Part shown: positions 1-12,153 of the stretch, one piece after another | Numbering within the stretch: position 1 is the stretch's first letter | How the letters are laid out: the number at the start of each line of letters is the position of its first letter | NCBI RefSeq assembly: GCF_026210795.1 | Contig: NC_089449.1 | Span: 1,116,001 to 1,180,000, forward strand | Source: Rhizophagus irregularis | Lineage: Eukaryota; Glomeromycota; Glomeromycetes; Glomerales; Glomeraceae | Direction of reading: 5' to 3' | DNA: 64,000 bases | Notes under the pieces: model-generated | What the model was told of the DNA's origin: nothing | What the model saw: only the letters and a program-made list of their open reading frames with translations | The model's database searches: none | Position numbers and translations under genes: made by a program

Positions 1-388
1 AGTTGATCCAAGTTTTTTTCTGTTTTGTCACATGTCTTGCACGAGTTGACTTACTAACTAATTTACCTAACCCACTTGTTTCTTGAAGACACCAAATACA
101 AGTGCATAAAACAGCCATATTAAAAATGTATAAATTTTGACAAGATTTACTAGACTGTATAATATAATACTCAAATTTTTCATATTATTACCTTAGATCA
201 TATTTAAGCTTTTATATACTTTATTTGTGTCGATCAAATTTCAGAAACTTTATTAATTAAAACGCGTAAACGCGTAAATAAATTAAACTCGTATAAATCC
301 ACTATTTAAACTTTATAAATAAGCTCTTCAACTCTTTTTTCTTTAATTTTTTTCTATTTAATATTTCACGAAATTCTTTAAATTTACC
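1..388. other. AT-rich leader before first gene
   Basis: No coding signal is visible. The stretch is AT-rich and leads into the start codon at 389. Pyrimidine runs around 320-360 could belong to a fungal promoter or 5' leader, but no defined element can be called. Confidence 0.4.
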
Positions 389-1765
389 ATGTCCCAAAAT
401 AATATACAAATTGATAAACTTACTTGTGAGCAGCGTCAACAGTTCTTTCTTGCTCTATTTAATAATGAACCATCTCTCCTTAATGTACTAAATACTGAGC
501 AACGACAGAAATTATATACAGCACTGATGACAATTGACCCCTCACTTAAATCTCTAAATGCACATAGCACTATATATGGGACTACAAATGAACAAGCATG
601 TTTTAAATTATTTTTACAAATATTTCGTAATTGTTGTAATTGTTGTGTAGTAGTAATACATGTATTTGTTTCAGTTTCCAAAAGGATCAGCAATGAATCC
701 AATCAAGATTCAGGAATTTAAACAAATTAAAAATGATTTTCAATGGCACGAACTTTTGAAGTTAGATAAAGATCAATATTTAAATTTTCGAGTAAATACA
801 GTATATTATTACTTGTTTATTAGTAATGCACCAGTTGTCTGATTCAAATTAATTTATTACAGAATGATCTTCGAAATAGAGCAGCTTCCAGGCTTTCACG
901 TGGTGAATCAGTATCTCGTCAGCAAAAAGGAAAAGTAGAAGAAGTTATTAGGGATGTAAGTATTTAATAATTAAATTTATATTTGCAGAAAGTAAATAAA
1001 CTAAAAATTCATTATTATTGTAGTTTAAAGAAGCAAACCCAACATTTCCAGTCTCTGAGGCTGATTTTATCCTTCGAGAATGGCTTGCTTTATATTGTAA
1101 TAGCATGGGTAAGTGTAAATTTGCCAAATTAAGTATAAACTTTATTTTTTTTTAAAAAAAAAAAATTTATTTTACAGTTGACCAGGCGAAAAAAAAGAAA
1201 ATTGCCGAAGCAAAGAAGCATGGTCTTCCACCACCACCACCAAAAAGAAAAAATGTCCAACCTCCTAAAAAGCATAATAGTATGGATAATAATAGAACAA
1301 CAACAACTGAAAGCTCACAAGATTCTGAGAGTACTTCAAGTAATTTATATAGTGTCTCACAGTTTTAGATCGATCGACAAGTACAATAATATTATTTTCA
1401 AAATAGGAGTTACTCCACCATCTTCTACTTCGTCTACTGATGCACCACTTGCAATAACTCCACAAGTTAACGCTCCTACTGCAACTGAAACAATGGTTTT
1501 CACTTTCTCTACCAATGAATCAAATGCTCCAGTTGTAACTAATATATCATCTACCTCCGAAGTCAATATTCCAGCTACAACTGAATTTGCTGTAGAAACT
1601 CCTGGTATTTTGGCAAGACATTTTATTTTCTCAACAAATTTATTGTACTCATGCATTATTCAATTTGCAGGTAAAAAAGGTAGAGGTAAAAGAAAAAAAG
1701 AAGTTTCCCAACAGAAACAAACATCAACTAGACAAACACGATCCAGCAAGAAATCTAAACAGTAG
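389..1765 (+). CDS. Seven-exon gene, basic C-terminus, unknown function
   Basis: Exons read as 389-~626, ~685-791, 863-955, 1024-1108, 1178-1339, 1407-1604 and 1671-1765. Introns from 792 onward have clean GT-AG ends and phases that join to one open frame ending in TAG at 1765. The first junction is less certain: the obvious acceptor at 674 puts exon 2 out of frame, while the AG at 684 (or 690) joins in phase. The product is about 325 aa. It has an N-terminal Gln-rich helical part, a middle containing RLSRGESVSRQQ, a Lys/Pro stretch (KKKKIAEAKK, then five prolines), a Ser/Thr-rich linker and a very basic tail (GKKGRGKRKKE, RSSKKSK). The basic tail suggests a nuclear or nucleic-acid-associated protein; this is inference. 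No family recognised. Confidence 0.7.
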
Positions 1766-1833
1766 AGTTGGAGTTATACAATGTAACCATTGTTTGGTTA
1801 ATAAATTAATAAGTAATTGGTATACTAAAGTAT

Positions 1834-2300
1834 TAGTGTTTTAACCGAATTTTATCCATTTCATTATAATAGGTTTTCGGCGCTTTATCTGGATTTTATC
1901 CATCTGAAAAATTTTCAGTGCTTTATCCGAATTTTATCCATTAATTATTGTAATAAAATTTCAGCATTTTATCCGAATTTTATCCATTTTATTATTGTAA
2001 TAAAATTTCAGCATTTTATCCGAATTTTATCCATTTTATTATTAAATAAAATTTCAGCATTTTATCCGTGTTTATCCATTTTATTAATAAGTAAATTTCC
2101 AGTGTTTTATCCGAATTTTATCCATTTTATTAATAAGTAAATTTCCAGTGTTTTATCCGAATTTTATCCATTTTATTATTAAGCAAATTTATTTTTTTTA
2201 TCCGTTTTATTTTAATAAATTTTCAGTATTTTATCCATTTTACTAATTTAAATAATTCAGTAAAGTTTTAGTAATTTATCCGAAACTTATCCATTTATTA
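1834..2300. repeat. Tandem repeat, 46-56 bp unit, TTTTATCCGAATTTTATCC
   Basis: About eight to nine degenerate copies of a unit with two TTTATCC motifs, followed by a TTATTA/AATAAA spacer and TTTCAG. The best copies are 46-47 bp apart. It starts about 70 bp after the stop of the preceding gene and may lie in its 3' flank. Copies decay towards 2300. Confidence 0.8.
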
Positions 2301-2369
2301 ATCGATGAATTTTCAATTATTTATCAGTTTATCATCAGTTTATTATCAGTTTTATTAATTAAACGATTT

Positions 2370-2504
2370 TATTTTTTTAACAGTAAAGTTTCCATATTAA
2401 TTCCGTGAATATGAGACCTTTATGGAAAAAAAACGGAAACTCTTGTTTATTAATGTAAACGGAATAAAAACGGAATTAAAAACGGAGTAATTTTTTTTAC
2501 AGGG
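2370..2504. repeat. Half element ending TTTTTTACAGGG
   Basis: A CGGAA/TTCCG-rich stretch (CCGTGAATATGAGACC, ACGGAATAAAAACGG) ends in TTTTTTTTACAGGG at 2503. The terminus and the internal CCGTG/ACGGA words resemble the element at 18760-18952. No matching left end is present here, so it looks like a truncated or strongly diverged copy. Confidence 0.4.
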
Positions 2505-3136
2505 CTTCATCAAAAATAGCTGAGATTTAATATACTATTATCTTGAATTAGTTGGTCAATTACTTGCACCTATATCTTCATGATCCTAATATGCTGTCAC
2601 TGCTTCATTATATGTAGAATAAAAAGAATATGTATAAAAATACAAAAATAATTATCATTATCTCCTGATCGGCACCATTTACACGATTATGCAAATGTAG
2701 TTATACCTACTGGGTAGCAAATTTTATATGTATTTATTTATCCGTTTCTAGCGTTTCTAGGAAATTTTGCAGTAAAAATTAACTATTGATTATACTATAA
2801 TGGACTGATTTGAAAATTGAGTAATTCGGAAAGATTTGCATTTTCCAAATGAGATTACTAATAAATTAAAAGAAAGTTTTTCTCAATATTATTTTCAGGT
2901 GTAATAGTAATAGTTCCGAAGCTTTTTAAAATTTAATTATTTTTTTAAAATCTTTTAAAATGAGAAAAAAAAACAAGCGAAAGAAAAATAAGATTCAACA
3001 ATAAATTATACTATATTATACTTACGATATACTATGAAACACTTACTATTGTGTAAATGGCAGGGGATAAGTAATACTTATATAATGTCTTGTTCCAATA
3101 TCTCTCCCATGACATAACTGTATACGTTATTATTAT

Positions 3137-3966
3137 TCATGTTATCTTAGTATAACTTGAGTTCTGATACCAATTTCTCCTGATTTCGTGCATCGCTACT
3201 TTTTTCTTATCCTTGACTCTTGCTGTGTTTGCAGATACATTTTCATTAATGATTTCACCTACATTCCTCCCTGAAGGTAAAATCCATTTTTTTGAATTGC
3301 TTGTAATAACCATGTCTTTCAATATAATACTTGTGAAAGTTTAAGGATATATATATACTTGTCAGGTATAGGTTGGATTGCCACAACCACTCAAATAACT
3401 ATATGATTAGATATTAATCTTTGCAATACCATTATTGTTGATATACATTTCTATAACTTCTTTAACATATATGGATGTTACTTGATATCTGTCGATATAA
3501 ATGTGCTTCTTGGCCTCGTCAGCCCATTGGAACTTTAAATAGATCTGAGCTTTGACTGGAAATGCACCGTTTTGGTGTGAAAGTGCTTCAAAATTGGCAT
3601 TTTTTCATTTCTTAGAGACACATGATAAAGAATCTGGACGCCTAAACAACTGACCCCTAATATGCCATAACATCAAATGGTGCCCTCTAGGTAAAATTAA
3701 TGTAAATGATGCAATTTAATATTCACTAACTCCAATTCCTCAAACTCCACACTGGTCTTACTGAGTTTTAGTTTTTGTTCCCAAAGTGCAATCCGCCTCT
3801 TCTCCAGTTCTATTTAAGAACTATTGTTTCTTCTGTTTGTTCTTATTGTTCTTGGAATTTCTGTTTAGTAACCTCTCTAAGTTCCATACCCTGACTTTAA
3901 CGTATTCCATTTAGTTCTACATTGTGTTCTGGTGGGCCTGAAGAGGAGATGCCTACATCTTATATC
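3137..3966 (-). pseudogene. Decayed gene remnant (minus strand)
   Basis: Read from 3966 downwards, the minus strand gives peptide pieces in changing frames. They are GISSSGPPEHNVELNGIR, then a stop, MELREVTKQKFQEQ, a stop, then after a frame change ELEKRRIALWEQKLKL, which has coiled-coil character. Further on come QWADEAKKHIYIDRYQ and EVIEMYINNNGIAKI, and finally KKWILPSGRNVGEIINE. The pieces resemble parts of lineage-expanded Rhizophagus proteins I remember, not a named Pfam family. In-frame stops and at least one frameshift show that the copy is dead. The exact boundaries are uncertain, and the last piece could belong to a different gene. Confidence 0.5.
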
Positions 3967-5737
3967 ACGCGCAATTTCATGCCATATATTCAATAGTATA
4001 ACTAAAACGTTAAGTATAGTATAACTTTTTATAAATAAAGGAAGTATTGAATACATAAATAATTTATAGGTTTAGTAGAACTGTGGTTCAGTTCTGGGTT
4101 ATTATAATCTAACATACACAATAACACTTTTTTTTGATGTGTAAGATTATTGATAAAAAACGGTGAAATTTTAAGCTTATGAGCACTAAGAAATAAAAAT
4201 TTCACTGTTGAAAAAAGGAAAAAAATAAAATATGTTTGAACCTTATTAAATGATTTTTTTAACTAACAATGATTTTTTTAACAATTAACTTGAATGATTT
4301 TTTTCATATGATTTTTTTTAACAATTAAATTATATGATTTTTTCTAAATGATTTTTTTATTATAAATTATCCGATGGATATAGAACTATATACAAAGAAT
4401 CCATTTAAAAATGTATGATTTTTTTTTAATTAATAATAAAAATACTTCAGTATATAAAATAAGTCATGCATTGTCTACTATTAATATAGCCTCTGGTGAT
4501 ACAAAAATAAAATTTTATTATCAAATAGTTAGTAATTAATAATAATAAAAAAAAAAATTCTTTAATCAATAAATACACTCGTTTGAATTTTCAGTACTAG
4601 TTGTTTATTTCTTATTTTCAAAGTGAATTAAGCTACAGTACAAATTACATAGACACTATAAATTAATTCCATCAAATTGTATGCACCGCCGGATGACGAT
4701 GTCACCTTGGTTACCAGTACTAGTTGTTCATTCCTCGGTAGCTTTTTTTTATTATCGACCAATGATCAGCTGATTCAGCTCACGTGATAATTATTGAAAC
4801 AGGTCCTAAATGAAAAAGCATTTTTTTATATTACAGTAAAAAAGTGTTTTTTTTTAATAAAAAAAACTAATTTTATTTTTTTTTAATAAAAAAAACTAAT
4901 TTTATTTTTTTGAAAAAAAAAACAGCCTATATAATCGCAATTAATCACGACTTTTTTTTAATCAATTATAAATTTAAAATAAAATTATTAAATTATGCAT
5001 AGATAAATATCGTCTAGAATAACAAGATCATATTGCGTACCATTAAAAAGTATTAATTATTACATATCCTTTTGTTCCTTTATCAATTAGAGAATAATAA
5101 AATATTAATAAAATATATGTATATATTATAGTAAACATTTAATTTACTATTTAATTGTTCATATTTAATATCAGGTAGACTACTAATATTTTTTACTTAA
5201 ATATGATTAAAATGATCTATTTAAGCAAAACTTAATAATAATTTGGCTATTTCAAACTAAAGTTTCGTAATGAAACAACGTAATATTAAAATATAAAGTC
5301 TTATATGTTATTTGCTAAATCGTTTCCCGTAATGATTGGAGACGGAGTTGCTAAATAAATACACGTTTATTTGGCGAAATATTTCACAAAATCCATAAAC
5401 TTATATAACATATTCGTCAAAGGACTAATAAAAAAAGGAAAGAAACCCCAACATTTTAATGAAAAAATTCCGATCTTGAATTTGCATTATACCGTATTCG
5501 CATTACATATATTAAAGTGAAAGAGCCATAAAATATGCTCTCAATAATTTTATATTTACAAAATTACATACGTTAATGATGTTTCATTATATTCCATGAA
5601 CTTTTTTATTATATATTAAAATATATTTAAAAGGTTTAAAAATTTTCTAGAATTATATAATATAAATATTGATAATATTGTATATTCTTTCAAAAATATT
5701 AAGATATTATTTAACTACATCCAACTATTATTATAAA
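3967..5737. other. Non-coding AT-rich interval with short repeats
   Basis: No gene seen. Around 4245-4430 the string ATGATTTTTTTAAC recurs several times with variations. At 4850-4920 an A/T tract is duplicated (TTTTTTTTAATAAAAAAAAC). The word CAGTACTAGTTGTT occurs near 4592 and 4715. A slightly more GC-rich patch lies at about 4680-4740. Confidence 0.5.
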
Positions 5738-7327
5738 TTACTCTGTTTTTGTCAACTTAAAATGTCCTTTTTCCAGCTTAATATTACATTCAACCTCTTT
5801 AATTCTCATTGCTTGATCTGATAAACTTTTTGAACAAGCATCATCCATATAATGTTCCCTAAATAAAGCTTGATAAAGTAGTCTCTGTGGTGTACAGATG
5901 AATTCAACAAGTATCCAGTTGGTATCATTTTTTAGAGAAAACAGACATATACAGGAAAAGATGAATAATGGGAATGTGATGACAATGGCATAAATCAAAA
6001 CAGCTGAAAGTGGAGCAAAAGTTTGTTCCTTAACCACTTCAAGTACATAACCATACCCTTCTCCATTTCCTTCCCCATTTGCTTCCCCATTTGCTTGTAC
6101 TGCACCACTACTAAATCCGGCAATTGTCGCTTGAGCCCATTGTTGTGCAAATGCGTTAGCAAATAATATGCTGTTTCCAGTATTATGTGCTATATCTTCA
6201 ACGTCATCTATCGCTCGGCTTATCATTTTACCTTCTGATGATGCAACACCGAGGGCAAATTGTTGTGAATTTGTCAGATTTCCCAGTGGTGATGATTTTA
6301 ACGATCCAAGGGTGACAACATATTCAACTGTTGAGGTTGTTAATTGACAATGTAATAAGATTGCAAGGAAACCATGAATTTCTTTTACAAATTCTGGATC
6401 GTATTCTGTCGTAGCTTCAATACCATAGCGTATAGTTACAATTGCATGTAGAGGATTTAATGTTGTAACTGTATTTGTAATCGGATCATTAATTTCACTT
6501 GTAACATTTACATCTGCTACTACAGCTTGTGTGTTTCCTGAGGCGTACCATAATGATTCTGGACAAGAATAATTTGTCATAGCACCATATCTCGCTTTTA
6601 AATTGCATATACTACTGATTGGTTCACAGGAAGGTTTTAATAAGATACCAGTTCCTGAATACGCATAACTTGTATTTGAAGGTGGAGCTTGCAAAAGATA
6701 AACTCCATCATTATTATTCCAAATTTGAAACGTATCACTCGTATTTCGATATATTTGTAATGCTTTACCTGGATTTGTCATTCCACGTTTAAATCTAGAA
6801 CAAGTATCAGTGTGGGATAAGGAACAATTAGTTGCTATATCTAATGACCTCGCGCTTGGAACCATTAATCCAGGAAGTTGTTGAGACTTTCCGACAGCAG
6901 TTAAATGGAGATACAAATCAGATAATGATACTGTATATTGCCAAACTAAGACTGAGGCAATAACAATAGCGAGTGTACGAGTTTTACCTGAGTTAAAGCA
7001 GGCTTTTAAAGTACATAATGGACCACGAGTTATAGATGCTTCTATTAATTGACTAATCATTGCACCAGACCCGGTCAACACTGGTATTTTATTTAAGACA
7101 AGCATTCCTGCTAAAATAGCCGGCATCATGAAACATGCAATAAAAGATACTACTCTTGTAGTCACATTTACGACGGTTAAAAATAAACCAACACGCAAAT
7201 TCCACACGACATCAAGTCCCATTATTTTGCTCCACATTCCCACAAAAATTGCAAATATCAATATCAAAGTGGAAGAAATCCAACCGAGAATGACACCTTG
7301 AAATATTGACGAACTTAAATATTTCAT
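5738..7327 (-). CDS. Fungal-type membrane protein with large ectodomain
   Basis: An uninterrupted 529-aa frame with the only suitable start at 7327. Hydrophobic segments lie at about residues 8-32, 46-78, 114-135 and 445-470. Between the third and fourth is a roughly 300-residue hydrophilic region with several N-glycosylation sequons (NCS, NTS, NYS, NVT, NLT) and spaced cysteines, so it is probably extracytoplasmic. A low-complexity NGEANGEGNGEGYGY stretch precedes the last helix, and a short charged tail follows. The topology of three N-terminal helices, large ectodomain and one C-terminal helix is shared with several uncharacterised fungal DUF families, for example DUF3176-like proteins; membership is inference. 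Function unknown. No introns, unlike most neighbours. Confidence 0.85.
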   Translation of the reverse strand: MKYLSSSIFQGVILGWISSTLILIFAIFVGMWSKIMGLDVVWNLRVGLFLTVVNVTTRVVSFIACFMMPAILAGMLVLNKIPVLTGSGAMISQLIEASITRGPLCTLKACFNSGKTRTLAIVIASVLVWQYTVSLSDLYLHLTAVGKSQQLPGLMVPSARSLDIATNCSLSHTDTCSRFKRGMTNPGKALQIYRNTSDTFQIWNNNDGVYLLQAPPSNTSYAYSGTGILLKPSCEPISSICNLKARYGAMTNYSCPESLWYASGNTQAVVADVNVTSEINDPITNTVTTLNPLHAIVTIRYGIEATTEYDPEFVKEIHGFLAILLHCQLTTSTVEYVVTLGSLKSSPLGNLTNSQQFALGVASSEGKMISRAIDDVEDIAHNTGNSILFANAFAQQWAQATIAGFSSGAVQANGEANGEGNGEGYGYVLEVVKEQTFAPLSAVLIYAIVITFPLFIFSCICLFSLKNDTNWILVEFICTPQRLLYQALFREHYMDDACSKSLSDQAMRIKEVECNIKLEKGHFKLTKTE

Positions 7328-8330
7328 ATTTTTTTTTCTTTCGTACGTTATAAAATCGGGATTTTTTGGTTGTCACGTTATCTGATAGAAAACTCTTAAT
7401 TGAAAACAGTTAATGTATAAAGAATGGGAAACATGGAGTATTTGTAAAAAAATTTTTTTTTTGTACACAAGTTGTCATATGAAATAAAAAAATATAAATA
7501 ACCTTTGTATCCCCCTAACACATAATATGTCTTATACATGTTTGTAATTAATTTTTTCTCGTGATTAGGTTAGTTAAAGGTTTAAAAATACTTTTTGAGT
7601 TTCATTTTTTTTTACTTCTTAAACTTAACGATATATATATATTATTACAGTTTCACTTTATTATTTGAATCAATTCTCTTTCTTTCCAATGAATAATTAC
7701 AATATTTCGCGCACCTTTTATCTATACGATTTTCTTTAACAAAAGTAAAGTTAATAAACATAATTTATCTTGTACGAACTTACAATGTAATCAGTACGAC
7801 AAGGTCATGTCGATCAAAATTTTTTTGTAGTCCATTTTAAGAAATGTGTGCGGATGCGTAAAAAGTTGCGTGCTTGAACACAAAATCAAACAAATCGAAC
7901 ATTTCTGCCATTTTAATAATGTTTTAAAACCAAACAAATAAAAAAATAGTTTAAGTGTTCAATTACAAAATAATCCAAATAAAGAAAAAAAATAAAGGAT
8001 TATATTTTTTTTTAATATGATACGTTCTAAAAAAAAAAAATTATTTTAAGATCAATGAATATATAATGTACATATTTAATTAATTCTTTGAAATTTTATA
8101 TAATGTAAATAAATAATTCTAATAATAGTTCTTAAAAAATATAATGTTTATATAATTTAATTTAAGGTAATAACCGAAAACAATGCAAAAAACAAAAAAA
8201 CGAATAAAATTATGAAAATAACGGTAAATTTTTTTAATGATAAACAATATTTATAATCAATTATAATAAATAATTCAAGTAAATTGACTGGATTGTACAA
8301 GTAATACCCCAATATTTTCTAAACATTTTT
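7328..8330. other. AT-rich intergenic, no feature seen
   Basis: Probably the 5' flank of the minus-strand membrane-protein gene. It contains homopolymer A/T runs and no convincing ORF, repeat or hairpin. Confidence 0.5.
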
Positions 8331-8339
8331 GCGCAGTGA

Positions 8340-8530
8340 TATGCATTAGAAGTTGGAAGCATATTTGGATTTCCCAAATCTTCCAATTCTAGTAATCTAG
8401 TACTACTTCCAATTATTGGAAGCCTTTCAATGCACATATGTATATTGAAAATTATTGAGAATAATAGAATTAGAATTGGAAGGAATTTGAAGGTCCAATT
8501 CCATAAAAAGTCATTGAAAGCTTTCAAATT
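8340..8530. repeat. Imperfect hairpin built on CTTCCAATTCTA
   Basis: CTTCCAATTCTA near 8385 is matched by TAGAATTGGAAG near 8466, with a smaller palindrome CCAATTATTGG between them. It could be a small foldback element. The ORFs over it on both strands look like by-products of the symmetry. Confidence 0.4.
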
Positions 8531-8640
8531 GCATCATACTTTTGTCGAATGCTTTTTCTATATGTTTATGAAATCCAAGAATTCAATCGAGTTTCGAATC
8601 GATATTAATTGGTTGCATGTTAAACTCGTTCATTTTATAG

Positions 8641-9316
8641 GGGATCCTCCCGAAATCCCGGCAACCATAATCCCGATGTGATAAAATCTTGACACTCCTA
8701 TTCCCGACTAAGACAATATCCCGAATGATTAAAATACTGAAAGAATTATATCCCGAATAGTCCAAAATCTGGAATTCAAAATTCCCGAAAGTTCAAGTTA
8801 CTGATGAGTCAAAATCCCGACACGATAAAGAAAAGAATTTTTTTTCATGTAACCATTTATGTAATAATATCGTAGTGATTGCACAATTGTTAATAATTTG
8901 CATAATTTGCCAAGGAGTTATTATGTCAATTACTACTGCGTGATCTCACTATATATTATACTGTAACATGTAAGTCATAAATCAAAATTGCAATCTTTAT
9001 CATTTAAATTGGAAAATTGGAAATAGTGCATATGTATTGTATATATGATTGTATTAATTGTCGCAAATTATATAATCAGTAGGAAATGATCTTCCTAGTA
9101 AACAAAAATCAAAGAGATACTCAAAATTATAATATTGTATCGGGATTTTGACTCATCAGTAACTTAAACTTTCAGGAAATTTAAATTCTGGATTTTAGAC
9201 CATTCGGGATATGATACTTTCGGGATTTTGATCGTTCAGTATATTGTCTCTGTCAGGAATACGTGCCTCGGGATTTTATCATATCGGGATTGTGCTTGTC
9301 GGGATTTCGTGGTAAA
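8641..9316. mobile_element. Foldback/MITE-like element with ~175-bp inverted arms
   Basis: The left arm (8641-8830) and right arm (9139-9316) are imperfect reverse complements, both dominated by ATCCCGA/TCGGGAT words. The left has GAAATCCCGGCAACCATAAT and the right, reverse-complemented, has GAAATCCCGACAAGCACAAT. The inner end pairs TACTGATGAGTCAAAATCCC with GGGATTTTGACTCATCAGTA. The loop of about 300 bp has no ORF. TTTATAG occurs at both edges (8634-8640, 9317-9323) and may be a target duplication, but it is AT-rich and the outermost bases of the arms pair poorly. Confidence 0.8.
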
Positions 9317-9323
9317 TTTATAG

Positions 9324-11161
9324 CAATCATGTGATATAAAGATCCGGTCAATTTTGTAGATCAAACACATGAACGAACGAAAATTTTTACATAATATTCC
9401 TTATAAACTCAATTAAATCTATTTAAGTCCGACCAATCAAGAAAAACAAGAAATAAAAACAATTCGCAGAAGTTCAGGTAATCCATATCGGCTGATTGGA
9501 AAAATCAAGCCAATTAATATTTAAGCTCAGTTGACTGAGTTGAGTATTTTATCAAAATTTTATCGGGTACGCTTGCTTAAGTTAACACGTTATAGTAATA
9601 ATTAAATAACTAAAAATTAGACGAAAAACAAAGAACCCTAGCAATACGAATCATAAAATGGTATAACCGAATGAATGAAGTTGTAGCTTATCCTCATATT
9701 TTAATTCAATAAATGGGAAAGTCTCATAGGGATTCGATTCCATGTATAGCAGAGACTTCGTTCCCTATTAATTATTTATTTTTTTATGTCAAAATCGCCT
9801 AATAATAATATGACACATGTTAAAATCAAGTGATCATAAGTACAAGTGATCATAAGTATAAGTTACTGAATTTAATGTTGGAAAAAATGTCTCACATTTT
9901 AAAACAAACCAATATACTTTATGTAAGAAAGAGTAAAAAGTAGAGGGTAGTCAAGGCTCCTTAATTCAAGATTTTCTTTATGTTAATTTAATTTTATAAG
10001 AAAGCATATCTTTAGCTTTTCATTTTCTCAGTTTATTTCATTAATTAATTATCTCCCCTCCCCCGCCCGCAGCATGGTGTTCCTGGACCCCCGTATATTC
10101 AACTATCTCCAACGGCGCACGTCTGTTGAAAAGTGCGCTACGCAAGCTTTCCAAACAGACTTTTGGCATAAAATCGCAACGGGATAGTACTAGACATCAC
10201 TAGACGCAATATCTTTTTGATTCCTTTCCCAGATAACATTTCGTCATTTTCGTGAACTTCTCCCACCTCTGAATTTTCGTCAATTTATGAAGATAAACGT
10301 TTGTATACCGCTCAATATTAAACATTTTATACAAGAATTAGTAAGTAGTAACATTACAATATATTATGCTACTCATCATCATAAACCGTCTTTCTATCGT
10401 ACTATAAGCTTAATAAGGAGAGCTGGAAAAGATCCCCGCCAAAATTTTAATGTTCAGTACAATGTCTAGGACATGTCCTGTCCAATATCCCGTCCAATAT
10501 CCCGTCCAAAAAATTGTTCAAGTTTATGATCATATCTCTGCCAATATTGATATGAAATTATTACTAATTGATTAGACGAATTAAATGGGATCAGAAGTTA
10601 CTAATTTAAGATCACGTGATTTTAATGTCCGGACATTGTTGAAATCTTTGGACATGTCCTGGACTATCCCGTCCCAATGACAACGGGTCGGTTTAGGATA
10701 TAAATAATTTTTAAAATTCCTTATTATTTATCATGAAACTTCATGTCATCATGAAGGAAAAGTATAATGAACATACATCATTCTGAGCGATCCCAACAAG
10801 CGCTTTTTTCATCTAAAAGACAGTATGCATCCTTCAAGTTAAGAAACAACATCCACTAAAACAAAAGGAGCGTTTGAAACGATGAAATTTCTTATTTATT
10901 GCATCATCAAATTAATAAATAATTATATTAGTTAATAGATAAAAATAATTAATGTTCTATTTTTTTATTAAAATATAATGCTAAATTTGGGGGATAAATT
11001 AATGATATTATCTACAATTATATCTATTAAACTATATTCAGATAATTAAAATTATTAGTAATTTTAGTTAAAATGATGTCATGTAATAAACCTAATCAAA
11101 TTTGGAACTAGATCGTGTTTTCGAGATCATGACATCATTTACATCATTTACAACATTTACA
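9324..11161. other. Intergenic; one GC-richer island
   Basis: No gene seen. 10050-10270 is less AT-rich than its surroundings (CCCGCCCGCAGC, GGCGCACGTC) and might be decayed foreign or transposon DNA, but no reading frame is recognisable. The repeat at 10468-10690 is listed separately. Confidence 0.4.
10468..10690. repeat. Repeat with paired GGACATGTCCTG...TATCCCGTCC
   Basis: GGACATGTCCTG followed by TATCCCGTCC occurs at 10471-10507 and again in direct orientation near 10652-10678. TATCCCGTCC is itself duplicated in the first copy. Between them, CTCTGCCAATATTGAT plus TTAGACGAATTAAATGG is a diverged copy of the palindromic module of 41.5-42.0 kb. Confidence 0.6.
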
Positions 11162-12153
11162 TCATACCACAGGATTATCTGGATTAGGATAAGAAACATT
11201 TTTATCATTTTGAGCATGAATTTTATCACGATGAGACCATAAATAAACTGAATGAATGGCTGTATGTAAGAATAATAAAGCCATGAACCAACCAATAGCC
11301 ATACTCGCAAGATAAGCACGACATTCTGTTAGTCTACCAGGTAAATCTTTGAATTCTTCCTTTATATCACAATTTAGTGAACCATCAAAGTATATCGGAT
11401 AAATATTTGTGAATCCTTTATAAAATAATTATAAAAATGTTTGTGATTTAACCCAAAAAAAAAAAAATCTAAAATTTAAGATTAATTTACTTACCGACTG
11501 CTAACCACAATAATAAAAAGAAGCTATAAATAGAAGATAATAAAAATAAGGTGTTAAGTGATATGCATAAAATGGTTACAGGCATAACTTGGATTGTAAA
11601 ACATACATGTCGACAAAGATAACCTTTCGATATGGCCCAGTTTTCCATCGACGTGTAAAAGTAATCAGACTATACACTATAAATTGATTTTATTTATTAT
11701 TATGTATTTATAAAAAGAAGAGATATAGAATTAATAAGATAAAATACTTACGAATATATATTAATGTAATTACAATGACTACATAATAAAAATATTTGAT
11801 TCCATGTCTTCTAATAATAATAATAATAATTTAGAAATAAAAAACAAAAACATAAAATTTCTTTAGATTTTATTTCATTTATTTACTTGTAAAAACTTTC
11901 AAACCAATCTTTCCAGGTAGCAGATTCTTCGAATGATATAGCATCCTTATAACGTTTAAAGAATACTAATTGAGTTATTTCTATAATAATTATTTTCCAA
12001 GTGATAAAAAAAAGAATAAATGCTATATCCAAGTGATAAAAAAAAAGAATAAATGCTATATAATAATTTCTTATTAATACCTAAACCAATTATACATAAT
12101 AAAGCCAAATATTGTGTAACTCTCAAACATAAGTAAAACCCTTTTTTAGTCAT
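11162..12153 (-). CDS. Tetraspan membrane protein, paralogue A (six exons)
   Basis: Exons 12153-12081, 11980-11887, 11810-11752, 11676-11607, 11523-11495 and 11415-11162 join with GT-AG introns of phases 1,2,1,2,1 to 192 codons plus TGA. Four hydrophobic segments are visible: the N-terminal helix (VTQYLALLCIIGLG), a second (FYYVVIVITLIY), a third (FFLLLWLAVG) and a C-terminal one (YLASMAIGWFMALLFL). A hydrophilic loop with SLNCD lies between the third and fourth. The architecture suggests a MARVEL-like four-helix protein, but no family motif is diagnostic. The long ORF at 11092-11319 is a shadow in another frame. Intron 1 contains a near-perfect tandem duplication. Exon order and phases match the two genes to the right. 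Confidence 0.8.

Noticed and set aside
8430-8765. Overlapping ORFs on both strands at 8.4-8.8 kb
   Set aside because: They lie on hairpin DNA and the left arm of the foldback element.
11092-11319. 75-codon minus-strand ORF
   Set aside because: It overlaps exon 6 of paralogue A in a different frame; the spliced frame aligns with paralogue B and this one does not.
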